NCBI RefSeq assembly: GCF_947072515.1
Contig: NZ_CAMTIG010000020.1
Location: forward strand, 1-62,360
Length of the DNA stretch: 62,360 nucleotides
Source: an uncultured Clostridium sp.
GTDB lineage: Bacteria > Bacillota > Clostridia > Clostridiales > Clostridiaceae
Reading direction: 5' to 3'
Shown here: positions 8,331 to 17,659 of the stretch, one piece after another
How the letters are laid out: each line of letters starts with the position of its first letter
Position numbering within the stretch: the stretch's first letter is position 1
Program-made: the position numbers and the translations under genes
Notes under the pieces: generated by a model
The model's database searches: none
Seen by the model: only the letters and a program-made list of their open reading frames with translations
Told to the model about the DNA's origin: nothing

Positions 8331-8426
8331 GGCGGGAGTATGTAGGAATTGAACCTACCCGTGATGGTACTAGCACCACAACACGGTGTTGAAGACCGGT
8401 AAGCCCACCAGGACTTATCTACTCCC
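8330..8426 (-). tRNA. selC: tRNA-Sec (anticodon UCA)
   Basis: A 97-nt selenocysteine tRNA including an encoded CCA. On the minus strand it has the features of bacterial tRNA-Sec: an extended acceptor arm (GGGAGTA against TACTCCC), a 6-bp D stem (AAGTCC/GGGCTT) closing a 4-base loop, anticodon loop CTTCAAC with UCA, a long variable arm (about 6 bp around loop CTAG) and a 5-bp T stem (GTAGG/CCTAC). The eighth acceptor position reads G opposite A and the first anticodon-stem position C opposite U, both unpaired. It decodes in-frame UGA as selenocysteine together with SelB. A good promoter lies upstream. Confidence 0.93.
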
Positions 8427-8438
8427 ATGACATAATAT

Positions 8439-8467
8439 ATTCTATAAAAGAAAAAAAAAAAAGTCAA
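8439..8467 (-). promoter_or_regulatory. Promoter of tRNA-Sec
   Basis: On the minus strand: -35 TTGACT (8467-8462), 17-base spacer that is almost all T, -10 TAGAAT (8444-8439). Transcription would start about 6 bases before the mature tRNA end. Confidence 0.7.
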
Positions 8468-8724
8468 TAAGTTTAAAAAAAATTAACAAAAAAGAAGGAA
8501 ATACAGGGAGATAGTAGAATTAATATAAATTAAGTGGAGTAAAAAGGATTAATAACACAAAAATAAAGAGAATATGCTAAAATAGAAAAGTAAATAATAA
8601 CTATAAGATTATAAACTAGAATAGAAGTATAAGGCAAAAAATTGCGAGAAGATAAAGGGTGAATATTTATATTGCATTTATTGAAGATATGAATAGTCTA
8701 GGTATTTAAGAAGGAGACAAAAGA
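8468..8724 (+). other. Non-coding leader region of the wall and division cluster
   Basis: About 260 bases of A/T-rich sequence with no open frame that I can support. An extended -10 (TG at 8575, TAAAAT at 8578-8583) is a candidate promoter for the rsmH operon, without a clear -35. No riboswitch or hairpin stands out. Confidence 0.35.
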
Positions 8725-9657
8725 ATGGAATTTAAACATGTATCAGTACTGTTAGATGAATGTATAGAAGGATTAAATATAAAAGAAGATGGAATCTATG
8801 TGGATTGTACACTAGGTGGTGCAGGACATTCTTCAGAAATAATAAAAAGATTATCTAAAGAAGGTACATTAATTGGTATCGATCAAGATAAGGATGCATT
8901 AAAAGCTGCTGGTGAAAGACTAAAGGATTATGATAATAAGAAATTAGTACATAGCAACTTTTATAGATTAGGATCAGTAATTGAAGAATTAGGATTAGAA
9001 GGTGTAGATGGGATATTAATGGACCTTGGAGTTTCATCATATCAATTAGATAATGCTGAAAGAGGATTTAGCTATATGAAAGATGCACCATTAGATATGA
9101 GAATGAATAGAGATGATGAACTTTCAGCATATGAAGTAGTAAATGACTATTCAGAAGAAGAGTTAGGGAAAATTATTAGAAACTATGGGGAAGATAAATT
9201 TGCTAAGAGAATAGCAAACTTTATTGTTAAAGCAAGAGAAGAAAAACCTGTAGAAACAACTTTAGAGTTAGTTGAAATAATAAAGAATGCTATTCCAGCT
9301 AAAGCTAGACGTGAAGGGCCACATCCAGCTAAGAGAACATTCCAAGCTATAAGAATTGAAGTAAATGGAGAGCTTAGAATTTTAAATAAAACTATTGAAG
9401 ATGGGGTTTCAAAATTAAATAAGGGTGGAAGAATGTGTATTATAACATTCCATTCATTAGAAGATAGAATAGTAAAACTTAAGTTTAGAGAATTAGCAGA
9501 CCCATGTACTTGTCCAAAAGAGTTTCCGATTTGTGCTTGTGGGAAAACACCAGAAGTAAAACTTTTAAAGAGAAAAGCTATTGAGCCAAGTGATGAAGAG
9601 GTTGAAGTTAATCCAAGAAGTAGAAGTGCTAAACTTAGAATAATAGAAAAGTTATAA
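8725..9657 (+). CDS. rsmH: 16S rRNA (cytosine(1402)-N(4))-methyltransferase
   Basis: A 310-residue RsmH (MraW), which methylates N4 of C1402 in the 16S rRNA decoding centre using SAM. The N-terminal [13 protein letters not shown] and [12 protein letters not shown] (SAM-binding loop, about 29-40) are diagnostic. The central [15 protein letters not shown] follows, then the inserted substrate domain with [14 protein letters not shown], and [12 protein letters not shown] near 240. A cysteine cluster ([14 protein letters not shown], about 266-279) is common in Firmicute homologues. It opens the wall and division cluster, its usual place. AAGGAGA precedes the ATG. Confidence 0.96.
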   Translation: MEFKHVSVLLDECIEGLNIKEDGIYVDCTLGGAGHSSEIIKRLSKEGTLIGIDQDKDALKAAGERLKDYDNKKLVHSNFYRLGSVIEELGLEGVDGILMDLGVSSYQLDNAERGFSYMKDAPLDMRMNRDDELSAYEVVNDYSEEELGKIIRNYGEDKFAKRIANFIVKAREEKPVETTLELVEIIKNAIPAKARREGPHPAKRTFQAIRIEVNGELRILNKTIEDGVSKLNKGGRMCIITFHSLEDRIVKLKFRELADPCTCPKEFPICACGKTPEVKLLKRKAIEPSDEEVEVNPRSRSAKLRIIEKL

Positions 9658-9780
9658 AAGATATAAATTAATGGGTATAAATTATATAAAGATATAACTT
9701 AAAGGGTGTAAATTAAAAAGGGTATAAAAAATATAAATAAAAGGGTATAAATGAAAAAAAGAAATATGGTATAAATTTTT
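9658..9780 (+). repeat. Degenerate GGGTATAAAT direct repeats between rsmH and ftsL
   Basis: Five same-strand copies of a decamer: GGGTATAAAT at 9673, GGGTGTAAAT at 9704, GGGTATAAAA at 9720, GGGTATAAAT at 9743 and TGGTATAAAT at 9767. Two looser (A)GATATAA copies lie near 9658 and 9690. Spacing is irregular (16-31 bases). There is no open frame across the block. Each TATAAA/T could act as a weak -10-like element, or the block may be a slipped duplication. Confidence 0.6.
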
Positions 9781-9795
9781 GAGGGGTTGAATAAA

Positions 9796-10242
9796 GTGAT
9801 AGAGAGAGAATTTAATTATATAAATGGGAATACAGCTGTACAGCCAAAGAGAAAAATTGAACGAAAAGAAAAAAAGAGAAGTATTGAAGACTATAGAAAA
9901 AAGAAAATATATAGAGAACGGTTAAAAAGGGAAAGAAATTTAAAACGTGTTCTAGGAGTTGTGCAAACAGCGGTATTGGTATTTGCCTTAGGAAGCATAA
10001 CAATTATGAAAGAATCTAAAATATATGCCTTAAAAGGAAATATAAAATCTTTAAATAGTGAAATGAAGCTTTTATCAGAAGAGAATGAAGCTATGAAAGT
10101 AGATTTACTTAAGAATTCTTCTTTGAAAAAAATAGAAGAAAATGCAAAGAGCAAAGCTAAGATGATAGAGGGAAAAGAAGCTAAAAGGATTGAAGCAGAT
10201 TTAAGTAATAATTATTTAGGAGACTTAATAAATAATAGATAA
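9796..10242 (+). CDS. ftsL: Septum formation protein FtsL-like
   Basis: A 148-residue bitopic membrane protein of the FtsL/DivIC type, part of the FtsL-DivIB-DivIC divisome subcomplex that activates SpoVE/FtsW and the class B PBP. The cytoplasmic N-terminus (about 1-55) is very basic, one transmembrane helix (about 56-73) follows, then an extracytoplasmic coiled coil of leucine heptads. Sequence conservation in this family is low; position between rsmH and the PBP gene decides the name. I chose GTG 9796, 9 bases after GAGGGG, over the TTG at 9787, which would abut that site. Confidence 0.8.
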   Translation: MIEREFNYINGNTAVQPKRKIERKEKKRSIEDYRKKKIYRERLKRERNLKRVLGVVQTAVLVFALGSITIMKESKIYALKGNIKSLNSEMKLLSEENEAMKVDLLKNSSLKKIEENAKSKAKMIEGKEAKRIEADLSNNYLGDLINNR

Positions 10243-10279
10243 AAGGGTTTGAGTAATTTAACAAAGGGAGAAGAGGGGT

Positions 10280-12457
10280 TTGAAAAATAAAAAATTTGTA
10301 GATAGAGCATTGATGCATAAAAGAATGCGATTATTTTTAAGCGTGTTAAGTGTAGTTTTTTTTCTATTAGCATGTAGACTTGCATATGTAATGGTAATTC
10401 AGCATGAGAAGTTAGCAGCAGGTGCAGAAGAACAGTGGACTAGTGAAGTGCGAATTGATGCTAGACGTGGAAAGATATTAGATAGGAATGGAATTGAACT
10501 TGCAGTTTCTGCAAATGTATATAGAATAGATTTTGATTTAAATGCAATAAGAAACTATATAAAAGAAAAAGATACTACAATGGAGGCTATTGGAGAAAAA
10601 ATCACAGAAGCTTCTGGAATAGAAAAAGAAACAGTTTTAAAGAAATTAAATACAAAATTACCTAGTGGTAAAAACGCTGGTTCTGCTACCCTTGTAAGGC
10701 GTGTAGAAAAAGAGATTGCAGATAAGGTTAAAGGATTAAAAATACATGGAGTTATGGTGTCACCAGACACTAAAAGATATTATCCAAATGGAAACTTTGC
10801 AGCACATGTATTAGGAAGTACTAATATAGATGGAAAGGGACTTACAGGAATAGAACTTCAATATAATGAAGCTTTAGCAGGAGTTCCAGGAATGAAAATT
10901 TCAGAAATTGATGCTAAGGGAAGTGATCTTCCATATACAATATCTAAATATACGCCACCTGTTAATGGAAGCGATGTAATATTAACAATTGATGAAAATA
11001 TTCAATACTTTGCAGAAAAAGCTGCAGAGAAGGCATTGAAAGAAAATAAAGCAAAAAATGTATCTATAACAGTTATGGATCCTAAAAATGGGGAGATTTT
11101 AGCATTAACTAATAAAAATGACTTTGATCCAAATGAACCATTTGAGGGTGCTGAAGGCTTTGCAGGAACTACAGAGTTTGAAAAAGTTCAAAATATGTGG
11201 AGAAATAAAGTTGTTAATGATACTTTTGAGCCTGGTTCAATATTTAAAGTAGTAACAGCTGCTGCTGCTATGGAAGAAGGATTAGTAAAAGAAACTGACA
11301 CTTTTACATGTAGTGGTGGATTAAACTATGGAAAGAGAAGAATAAAATGTTGGAAAACATCAGGTCATGGAACATTAACTTTTCCTGAAATAATTCAAAA
11401 TTCATGTAACGTTGGGTTTATGGAACTTGGAAAAAGATTAGGAAAAGAAAAACTTTATGAATATACGAAGAAGTTTGGCTTAGGTGAATTAAGAGGTGTT
11501 GATTTACCAGGAGAAGCAAAGGGAATAGTAAAGAAACCTGCAAATACATCAGAAACTGATTTAGCTACAATATCTTTTGGACAAACTAATACAGCAAGTC
11601 CAATTCAATTCTTAACAGCAATTAATGCAGTAGCAAATGGTGGGAAACTTGTACAACCTCATGTAATGAAAGAAATTACTAGAGAAAATGAGGATGGAGT
11701 AAAGGTACAAGTAGAAAGCTTTTCACCAAAAACTCAAGAGATAATAGGTGAAGCTACAGCAAGTGAGTTAAGAAAGCATATGGAGAGGGTTGTATTATAT
11801 GGCTCAGCTAAAAATGCAGCTGTAGAAGGATATTCTATTGCAGGAAAAACAGGAACAGCTCAAAAAGTTATAGATGGAAAATATGCACAAGGAAAGTATA
11901 TTTCATCATTTGTTGGAATGTCTCCAGTTGATAATCCAAAAGTAACTGTTATGATAACTATTGATGAACCAAGTAATGGACAATACTATGCAGGAGTAGT
12001 TACAAGTCCAGTAGCAAAAAGTTTATTTACAGATATATTTAATTATATGGAAAATAGTTTTTCTAAAGAAAATAATTCTGCTATAATAAAGGATGTTATA
12101 ATTCCAGAAATAAGAGGCAAGAATTTAGAAGAAGCAAAAGCTATATTAAAAAAAGCAAAAATAGATTATAATGTAGAAGGAAATGGAGATACTGTCATTA
12201 GTGTTAGTCCATACCCAGGATATGCTGTAAAAGAAAATACTAAAATAAATATCTATACTGAGGAAAATAATACTAAAAAAGATGCTGTTATTATGCCAAA
12301 TGTTGAAGGATATACAAAGGAACAAGCAGGGCAAATCTTAAGTGAATTAGGAATAAGTTATAACTTTAAAGGTGATGGAATAGTTAAAAAGCAAAGCATC
12401 CCTAAAGGTGAGCTTATTAATAAAGGAGCAAAAGTAGATTTAACCTTAGATTCATAA
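10280..12457 (+). CDS. Class B penicillin-binding protein with PASTA domains (SpoVD/PbpB type)
   Basis: A 725-residue membrane-anchored transpeptidase that crosslinks peptidoglycan at the septum or spore cortex. Order: one N-terminal transmembrane helix (about 16-38), a PBP dimerisation domain beginning RRGKILDRNGIELA (about 58), and a transpeptidase domain with SIFK (catalytic Ser about 320), SCN (about 374) and KTG (about 522). Two PASTA repeats, about 605-660 and 664-725, finish it. Two PASTA units fit PbpB or SpoVD-like proteins; it is the only such PBP here, so vegetative versus sporulation role is unresolved. It starts at TTG with AAAGGGAG 9 bases upstream. A strong terminator follows. 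Confidence 0.9.
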   Translation: MKNKKFVDRALMHKRMRLFLSVLSVVFFLLACRLAYVMVIQHEKLAAGAEEQWTSEVRIDARRGKILDRNGIELAVSANVYRIDFDLNAIRNYIKEKDTTMEAIGEKITEASGIEKETVLKKLNTKLPSGKNAGSATLVRRVEKEIADKVKGLKIHGVMVSPDTKRYYPNGNFAAHVLGSTNIDGKGLTGIELQYNEALAGVPGMKISEIDAKGSDLPYTISKYTPPVNGSDVILTIDENIQYFAEKAAEKALKENKAKNVSITVMDPKNGEILALTNKNDFDPNEPFEGAEGFAGTTEFEKVQNMWRNKVVNDTFEPGSIFKVVTAAAAMEEGLVKETDTFTCSGGLNYGKRRIKCWKTSGHGTLTFPEIIQNSCNVGFMELGKRLGKEKLYEYTKKFGLGELRGVDLPGEAKGIVKKPANTSETDLATISFGQTNTASPIQFLTAINAVANGGKLVQPHVMKEITRENEDGVKVQVESFSPKTQEIIGEATASELRKHMERVVLYGSAKNAAVEGYSIAGKTGTAQKVIDGKYAQGKYISSFVGMSPVDNPKVTVMITIDEPSNGQYYAGVVTSPVAKSLFTDIFNYMENSFSKENNSAIIKDVIIPEIRGKNLEEAKAILKKAKIDYNVEGNGDTVISVSPYPGYAVKENTKINIYTEENNTKKDAVIMPNVEGYTKEQAGQILSELGISYNFKGDGIVKKQSIPKGELINKGAKVDLTLDS

Positions 12458-12468
12458 GTAGAGTATTT

Positions 12469-12501
12469 TAGCATGTAGGGAATTCCTTACATGCTATTTT
12501 T
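12469..12501 (+). terminator. Terminator between PBP gene and murE
   Basis: A 12-bp stem with one G-U pair (12469-12480 with 12485-12496), AATT loop and a T run. It splits the wall cluster into at least two transcripts unless read through. Confidence 0.9.
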
Positions 12502-12563
12502 AACAATAAATATGTAATCTTAATAAAAAGACTTGCATAAAATTTTAAGAGGAGTTGATTTTA

Positions 12564-14015
12564 GTGAAACTAAATAAGCTTTTAGAAGGCTTACACTATA
12601 AGTTGATACAAGGTTCAGAAGAAAAAGATGTAAATGGAGTAAACTATGATAGTCGAAAAGTAGAAGAAAATGATTTGTTTGTTTGTGTAAAAGGATTTAC
12701 AAGCGATGGACATAAATTTGCAAGTACAGCTATTGAAAAAGGAGCTAAAGTAATTGTCTGTGAAGATATTATAGAAGCTAAAGATGGCGTAACTATAATT
12801 AAAGTAGAAGATAGTAGAAAAGCGTTAGCTATAATAGGGTCAAACTTTTATGGAAATCCTAAAGAAAAATTAAAAATCATTGGAGTTACAGGAACTAATG
12901 GTAAGACCACAACTGCTTTTATGATAAAAAAAATACTTGAACATAATGAAAAGAAAGTTGGCTTAATTGGAACTATAGCAAATTATATTGGTGATGAAAA
13001 GATTGAAACAGAAAGAACCACACCAGAATCTTTAGAGTTACATGAATTATTTTCAAAAATGGTGGAAGAAAATGTAGAGTTTTGTGTTATGGAAATTTCA
13101 TCTCACTCTTTAGAGTTAGATAGAGTTTATGGAATTGAATTCCAAAGTGGAATATTTACAAACTTAACAAGAGATCATTTAGATTTCCACAAAACATTTG
13201 AAAATTATTATAATGCAAAATTAAAATTATTCCCAAGAAGCAAAAAAGCAATAGTTAATATTGATGATGAATGGGGAAAAAGAGTAATTTTAGATTTAGA
13301 TAAATTAAACTTAAAAAACTATATAACATATTCTTTAAAAAAGGGAGATTTAGTTCCTAAAGAAATTAAAGAAGAGGGAATGGATACTAAGTTTAAAGTG
13401 GAATTTGGTGGAGAAAAAGAAGAAATGACACTTCCTATTCCAGGAAACTATAACATATACAATGCATTAGGCTCTATATTAGCTTGTATTAATGCAGGTA
13501 TAAGTTTAAAAGGAATAAAAGAAGGAATTAAAAATGTATCTGTACCAGGAAGATGTGAAAGAGTAATGAGGGATAAAAATTTACCTTATGAAATTTTAAT
13601 AGATTACGCACATACTCCAGATGGTCTTTTAAATGTTTTAGAAACATGTAGAGAATTCACAAAAGGAAGACTTATATCAGTCTTTGGTTGTGGTGGAGAT
13701 AGAGATAAGGTTAAAAGACCAGAAATGGGCGAGATAGGTACAAGGCTTTCAGATATAGCGATAATTACTTCAGATAATCCAAGAACAGAGGATGAAGAAG
13801 AAATAATAAAAGATATATTAAAAGGAATAAAGAAAGATAATTATATAAAAATAACTAGTAGATATGATGCTATAAAAAAAGCTATAGAAATAGCAAAAGA
13901 AGATGATGTTATATTAATAGCAGGTAAGGGACATGAGACTTATCAAATTTTAAAAAGTGGAAAAATTCATTTTGATGAAAGAGAAGTTATAGAAGAAATA
14001 TTAATGAAAAACTAG
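12564..14015 (+). CDS. murE: UDP-MurNAc-tripeptide synthetase, meso-DAP adding
   Basis: A 483-residue Mur ligase that adds the third peptide residue to UDP-MurNAc-L-Ala-D-Glu in the cytosol. The N-terminal UDP-binding domain contains [17 protein letters not shown]. The ATP loop [11 protein letters not shown] is at about 107-117. The motif DNPR (about 404), which selects meso-diaminopimelate rather than lysine, is intact, so the wall is predicted to be DAP-type. I chose GTG 12564, 9 bases after AGGAG, over TTG 12555, which touches that site. murF follows 12 bases later, so the two are co-translated. Confidence 0.95.
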   Translation: MKLNKLLEGLHYKLIQGSEEKDVNGVNYDSRKVEENDLFVCVKGFTSDGHKFASTAIEKGAKVIVCEDIIEAKDGVTIIKVEDSRKALAIIGSNFYGNPKEKLKIIGVTGTNGKTTTAFMIKKILEHNEKKVGLIGTIANYIGDEKIETERTTPESLELHELFSKMVEENVEFCVMEISSHSLELDRVYGIEFQSGIFTNLTRDHLDFHKTFENYYNAKLKLFPRSKKAIVNIDDEWGKRVILDLDKLNLKNYITYSLKKGDLVPKEIKEEGMDTKFKVEFGGEKEEMTLPIPGNYNIYNALGSILACINAGISLKGIKEGIKNVSVPGRCERVMRDKNLPYEILIDYAHTPDGLLNVLETCREFTKGRLISVFGCGGDRDKVKRPEMGEIGTRLSDIAIITSDNPRTEDEEEIIKDILKGIKKDNYIKITSRYDAIKKAIEIAKEDDVILIAGKGHETYQILKSGKIHFDEREVIEEILMKN

Positions 14016-14027
14016 AGGTGTAGGAAA

Positions 14028-15380
14028 ATGGAATTATCAGTACAAGAATTAAAAGAATTTTCTAAAGGAGAATTTTTAACATCTAAAGTAGATGCAGATA
14101 TAAATAAATTATCTACAGATACAAGAAAGATTGAAAAAGGAAATGTATTTTTAGCATTAAAAGGAGCAAATTTCAATGGAAATGAATATGCAGAAAAAGC
14201 TTTAATGCAAGGAGCAGAAGTATGTATTATAGATGAAGTTCTTTTTGATACAGAAAATGTTAAAGATAAAGTTATTATAAAAGTAGAAGATACTAAAAAA
14301 GCACTTTTAGATATTGCACATGGATATAGAAATAAACTAGGAATTAAAGTTGTAGGAATTACAGGATCTACTGGAAAAACTAGTACAAAGGATTTAACAA
14401 CTGCATTTTTAGGTGGAAAATATAAAGTTTTCAAAACAAAAGGAAACTTTAATAATGAAATAGGTATGCCATTAATGATTTTAGAATTAGATAGCTCATA
14501 TGATATTGCTGTTTTAGAAATGGGAATGAGTGATTTTAATGAAATTCATAATTTAGTTAATTGTGCAAGACCAGACATTGCATTAATGACTAATATCGGA
14601 ATTTCACATATTGAAACATTAAAAACTAGAGATAATATCTTAAAAGCAAAAATGGAAATAACAGATTTCTTTAATAAAGAAAATGTATTAATTGTAAATG
14701 GTGAGGATGATAAATTACAAAATTTAGAATCAAAAGAGTATAAAATAGTAAAAACTGGATATAATTCAGATTATGAATGTTTTGCAACTGACATAGATGC
14801 AAACTTAGAAAATACATCATTTACTTTAAATCATAATGGAAAACAAACTAGAATATCTTTAGATATGGTAGGTAAGCATAATGTACTAAATGCATTATTA
14901 GGAATAGAAGCTGGATTTAAGTTAGGTCTTACCATAGAAGAAATGGTAAAAGGGTTAAAAACTTTAGAAGCTACATCTATGAGATTAGAATTTATAGATG
15001 GTAAAACTGTAAATATAATAAATGATTGTTATAATGCAAGCCCAGATTCAATGGAATCAGGATTAGATGTTTTAAAAATGAAATCAGGAAGAAAAGTTGC
15101 TATTTTAGGAACTATGCTTCAATTAGGAGATGAGGCTAAAAAAGCTCATAGAGAAGTTGGAGAATATGCAAAAGACATAGCTGATCTTTTAATTGTAACA
15201 GGTGATTTCAAAGAAGATTTCAAAGAAGGCTTTGAAAAAGAATCGGTAAAATTATATAATACTAAAGTGAGCCTTATAGATGATTTGAAAAATGTGATAA
15301 AATCAGGTGATAACATTTTAGTTAAAGCTTCAAGAGGTGAAAAATACGAAGATATAGTTAGAGAATTAAAAAATATCTAA
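14028..15380 (+). CDS. murF: UDP-MurNAc-tripeptide--D-Ala-D-Ala ligase
   Basis: A 450-residue Mur ligase that completes the UDP-MurNAc-pentapeptide by adding D-Ala-D-Ala. The N-terminal domain contains STDTRKIEKGNVFLALKG (about 26-43), the ATP loop GITGSTGKTSTKD is at about 109-121, and the central domain has EMGMSDFNEI and the NDCYNASPDSM segment near 330 typical of MurF. Length is normal. It directly follows murE and precedes mraY, matching the order of steps in the pathway. The ribosome site GAGGTG ends near the ATG at normal spacing. Confidence 0.95.
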   Translation: MELSVQELKEFSKGEFLTSKVDADINKLSTDTRKIEKGNVFLALKGANFNGNEYAEKALMQGAEVCIIDEVLFDTENVKDKVIIKVEDTKKALLDIAHGYRNKLGIKVVGITGSTGKTSTKDLTTAFLGGKYKVFKTKGNFNNEIGMPLMILELDSSYDIAVLEMGMSDFNEIHNLVNCARPDIALMTNIGISHIETLKTRDNILKAKMEITDFFNKENVLIVNGEDDKLQNLESKEYKIVKTGYNSDYECFATDIDANLENTSFTLNHNGKQTRISLDMVGKHNVLNALLGIEAGFKLGLTIEEMVKGLKTLEATSMRLEFIDGKTVNIINDCYNASPDSMESGLDVLKMKSGRKVAILGTMLQLGDEAKKAHREVGEYAKDIADLLIVTGDFKEDFKEGFEKESVKLYNTKVSLIDDLKNVIKSGDNILVKASRGEKYEDIVRELKNI

Positions 15381-15387
15381 TTAAACG

Positions 15388-15431
15388 AAGGAGGTGAGCT
15401 ACTAGAAAAGGTCTAGTAGCAAAAAAATATG
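15388..15431 (+). promoter_or_regulatory. Hairpin inserted between Shine-Dalgarno and mraY start codon
   Basis: AAGGAGGTGA (15388-15397) is a full-length match to the 16S anti-Shine-Dalgarno but lies 31 bases before the mraY ATG (15429). The gap is filled by a perfect 9-bp hairpin (15398-15406 with 15412-15420, loop AAAGG) plus 8 bases, mostly A. Folded, it would bring the ribosome site to a normal distance. It has no T tract, so it is not a terminator, and no other start codon is at usable spacing: an in-frame stop at 15417 excludes upstream starts. Confidence 0.75.
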
Positions 15432-16400
15432 GGGGATTTTTCAAATTTAGTTAACCCAACGATGCTCTATGCATTAATTATAGGTTTAATTGTGTCTCTA
15501 ATATTAGGACCAGTTTTCATACCTTTATTACACAAACTTAAGTTTGGGCAAAATATAAGAGAGGATGGACCACAAAGTCATTTTAAAAAAGCTGGAACAC
15601 CAACTATGGGTGGAATAATTTTTATAATATCAATAGTGGTTGTTATGCTCTCTATGAGATATAAATTATCATCAGAAGCGATGGTAATACTTTATTCAAT
15701 GATAGCATTTGGATTTATTGGATTCTTAGATGATATGCTTAAAATCATACAAAAGCAAAACTTAGGATTAAGAGCTTGGCAAAAAATGATATTATTATTA
15801 TTATTTTCAATAGCTATGGCATGGTATGCATATCACAATGTTGGAAGTACAATTTCAATTCCATTTACAACTCTACATGTTAATTTTGGAATTCTTTATA
15901 TACCATTAGTAGTTATTTACTATGCAGCAACTACTAATGCAGTAAATTTAACAGATGGATTAGATGGACTTGCAACAACTGTAACTATAATAGTATTAAT
16001 TTTCTTTACAATAGTATCTATTAAAGAAAATAAAGAAGAGATTGCAGTATTTTGTATAGGGTTAATTGGAGCCTTATTAGGCTTCTTAAAAAATAATAGA
16101 TTTAAAGCAAAAATATTTATGGGAGATACAGGATCTCTTGCACTAGGTGGAGCTATAGGAAGTATAGCATTACTTTTAAAGATGCCAATAATAGTGGTCA
16201 TTGTTGGTGGAATTTATGTATTTGAAGCACTTTCAGTAATAATTCAAGTTGTTTCATTTAAAACAAGAGGGAAAAGAGTATTTAAAATGGCACCGGTACA
16301 CCATCACTTTGAACAGTTAGGATGGAGTGAAGTAAAGGTAGTTAGAGTATTTTCATTAATAACAATAATACTTTGTATTATAGGGTATGTTTCACTTTAA
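15429..16400 (+). CDS. mraY: Phospho-N-acetylmuramoyl-pentapeptide transferase
   Basis: A 323-residue polytopic inner-membrane enzyme that transfers phospho-MurNAc-pentapeptide to undecaprenyl phosphate, forming lipid I. About ten transmembrane helices are visible. Signature elements: [19 protein letters not shown] with GTPTMGG (about 37-62), the Asp-rich [18 protein letters not shown] (about 175-185), [12 protein letters not shown] and the HHHFE histidine motif near 294. Apart from a slightly long N-terminus, length is normal. The ATG lies unusually far from its ribosome site because a hairpin intervenes. MurG, which uses its product, is encoded 36 kb away. Confidence 0.96.
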   Translation: MGDFSNLVNPTMLYALIIGLIVSLILGPVFIPLLHKLKFGQNIREDGPQSHFKKAGTPTMGGIIFIISIVVVMLSMRYKLSSEAMVILYSMIAFGFIGFLDDMLKIIQKQNLGLRAWQKMILLLLFSIAMAWYAYHNVGSTISIPFTTLHVNFGILYIPLVVIYYAATTNAVNLTDGLDGLATTVTIIVLIFFTIVSIKENKEEIAVFCIGLIGALLGFLKNNRFKAKIFMGDTGSLALGGAIGSIALLLKMPIIVVIVGGIYVFEALSVIIQVVSFKTRGKRVFKMAPVHHHFEQLGWSEVKVVRVFSLITIILCIIGYVSL

Positions 16401-16424
16401 AAATAAATAGTGGAGGGTTTATAA

Positions 16425-17555
16425 ATGAGAGGTAGAAAACCTAATTTGAAAAAAAGAGAATTGGGTCAAGTAGATGTATGGTTATTTGCAATAGTTGTTA
16501 CATTATTATCAATTGGAGTAGTTATGGTTTACTCAGCAAGTTCATATCATTCAATGTTTACAGACAATGACAGTGCAGCATTATTTAAAAAACAAGCATT
16601 ATTTGCTGTTATAGGAATAATTGCAATGGTTATGCTTATGAGAGTTGATTATCATAAATACAATAATAAAAAAATTATGTATGGATTATATATAGTAACA
16701 ATAATTTTATTACTTGCAGTATTCTTATTTCCAAGTAGTAAGGGAGCTCAAAGGTGGATAAAACTGCCTGGAATATCATTTCAACCTTCAGAGCTTGGAA
16801 AGTACACAGTAGTTTTATTTTTAGCATATATGCTTAATAGAATGGGAAAAAAGATAAAGGATTTTAAGCAAGGAGTATTACCTTGTTTAATCTTTGCAGG
16901 AGTTATAGCTGCTATTATTCTAGCACAAAGGAATTTAAGTATTGCATCTATAACTATGATGGTTGCTTTTGGAATGATTTTCATATCAGGAGCAAGAGTT
17001 AAACATATGTTTGGATATATAGTCCCGCCTCTGTTTGGGCTAGCAAGTTTAGCAATACTTTTAGCACCTTATAGAATGGCAAGACTTTTAAACTTTATGG
17101 ATCCATGGAAAGATCCAGCAGGAAATGGGTATCAATTAATTCAATCTTTATATGCATTAGGGTCTGGAGGGATAACGGGTTTAGGTCTAGGAGAATCTAG
17201 ACAGAAAACTATGTATATGCCAGAGCCACATAATGATTTTATATTCTCTATAGTTGGAGAAGAATTAGGATATATAGGTTGTTTAGTTATTATGCTTCTC
17301 TTTGTTGCATTAGTTTGGAGAGGGATAAAAATAGCTATGGAAGCAAGAGATAGCTATGGAGCATTAATAGCTATTGGAATAACTGCTATTTTAGGAATTC
17401 AATGTCTTATAAATATAGCAGTTGTAACAGGATCTATGCCTGTTACAGGAGTACCATTACCATTTATAAGTTATGGAGGCTCCTCCTTAGTTATAAATTT
17501 AGCAGCTGTAGGAATACTTTTGAATATTTCAAGACAGAAAAAAAGAGTTGGATAA
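16425..17555 (+). CDS. spoVE: SEDS peptidoglycan polymerase, FtsW/SpoVE type
   Basis: A 376-residue integral membrane glycosyltransferase of the SEDS family with about ten transmembrane helices. It polymerises lipid II and partners with a class B PBP, here probably the PASTA PBP upstream. Conserved features are VMVYSASSY early, the GAQRWIKLPG loop with FQPSELGK (about 106-126), the PEPHNDFIFSIVGEELGYIG segment with its catalytic-loop acids, and the C-terminal GVPLPFISYGGSS. Vegetative FtsW and sporulation SpoVE cannot be told apart from sequence alone. Position after mraY fits clostridial SpoVE. GGAGGG precedes the ATG and a terminator follows. Confidence 0.9.
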   Translation: MRGRKPNLKKRELGQVDVWLFAIVVTLLSIGVVMVYSASSYHSMFTDNDSAALFKKQALFAVIGIIAMVMLMRVDYHKYNNKKIMYGLYIVTIILLLAVFLFPSSKGAQRWIKLPGISFQPSELGKYTVVLFLAYMLNRMGKKIKDFKQGVLPCLIFAGVIAAIILAQRNLSIASITMMVAFGMIFISGARVKHMFGYIVPPLFGLASLAILLAPYRMARLLNFMDPWKDPAGNGYQLIQSLYALGSGGITGLGLGESRQKTMYMPEPHNDFIFSIVGEELGYIGCLVIMLLFVALVWRGIKIAMEARDSYGALIAIGITAILGIQCLINIAVVTGSMPVTGVPLPFISYGGSSLVINLAAVGILLNISRQKKRVG

Positions 17556-17561
17556 TATAGA

Positions 17562-17596
17562 AAAATCTTTCATTTTAGGATGAAAGATTTTTTATT
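17562..17596 (+). terminator. Terminator after spoVE/ftsW
   Basis: A perfect 12-bp stem (17562-17573 with 17580-17591) with a 6-base loop and a T-rich tail. Confidence 0.88.
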
Positions 17597-17659
17597 TTGA
17601 ACAAAATTAGCAATAAATATAAACTATGTATAAATTTTTAATATATTATTAAGGAAATA

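Noticed and set aside
9658..9780. CRISPR array
   Set aside because: The decamer repeats are short, degenerate and irregularly spaced, with no spacer-repeat pattern or cas genes.
14012..14434. 140-codon minus-strand open frame opposite murF
   Set aside because: Entirely inside murF, low complexity, no homology recognisable and no ribosome site.
15398..15420. Hairpin before mraY as a transcription terminator or leader-peptide attenuator
   Set aside because: No T run follows the stem, and the only nearby start (GTG 15395) meets a stop after three codons and overlaps the Shine-Dalgarno.
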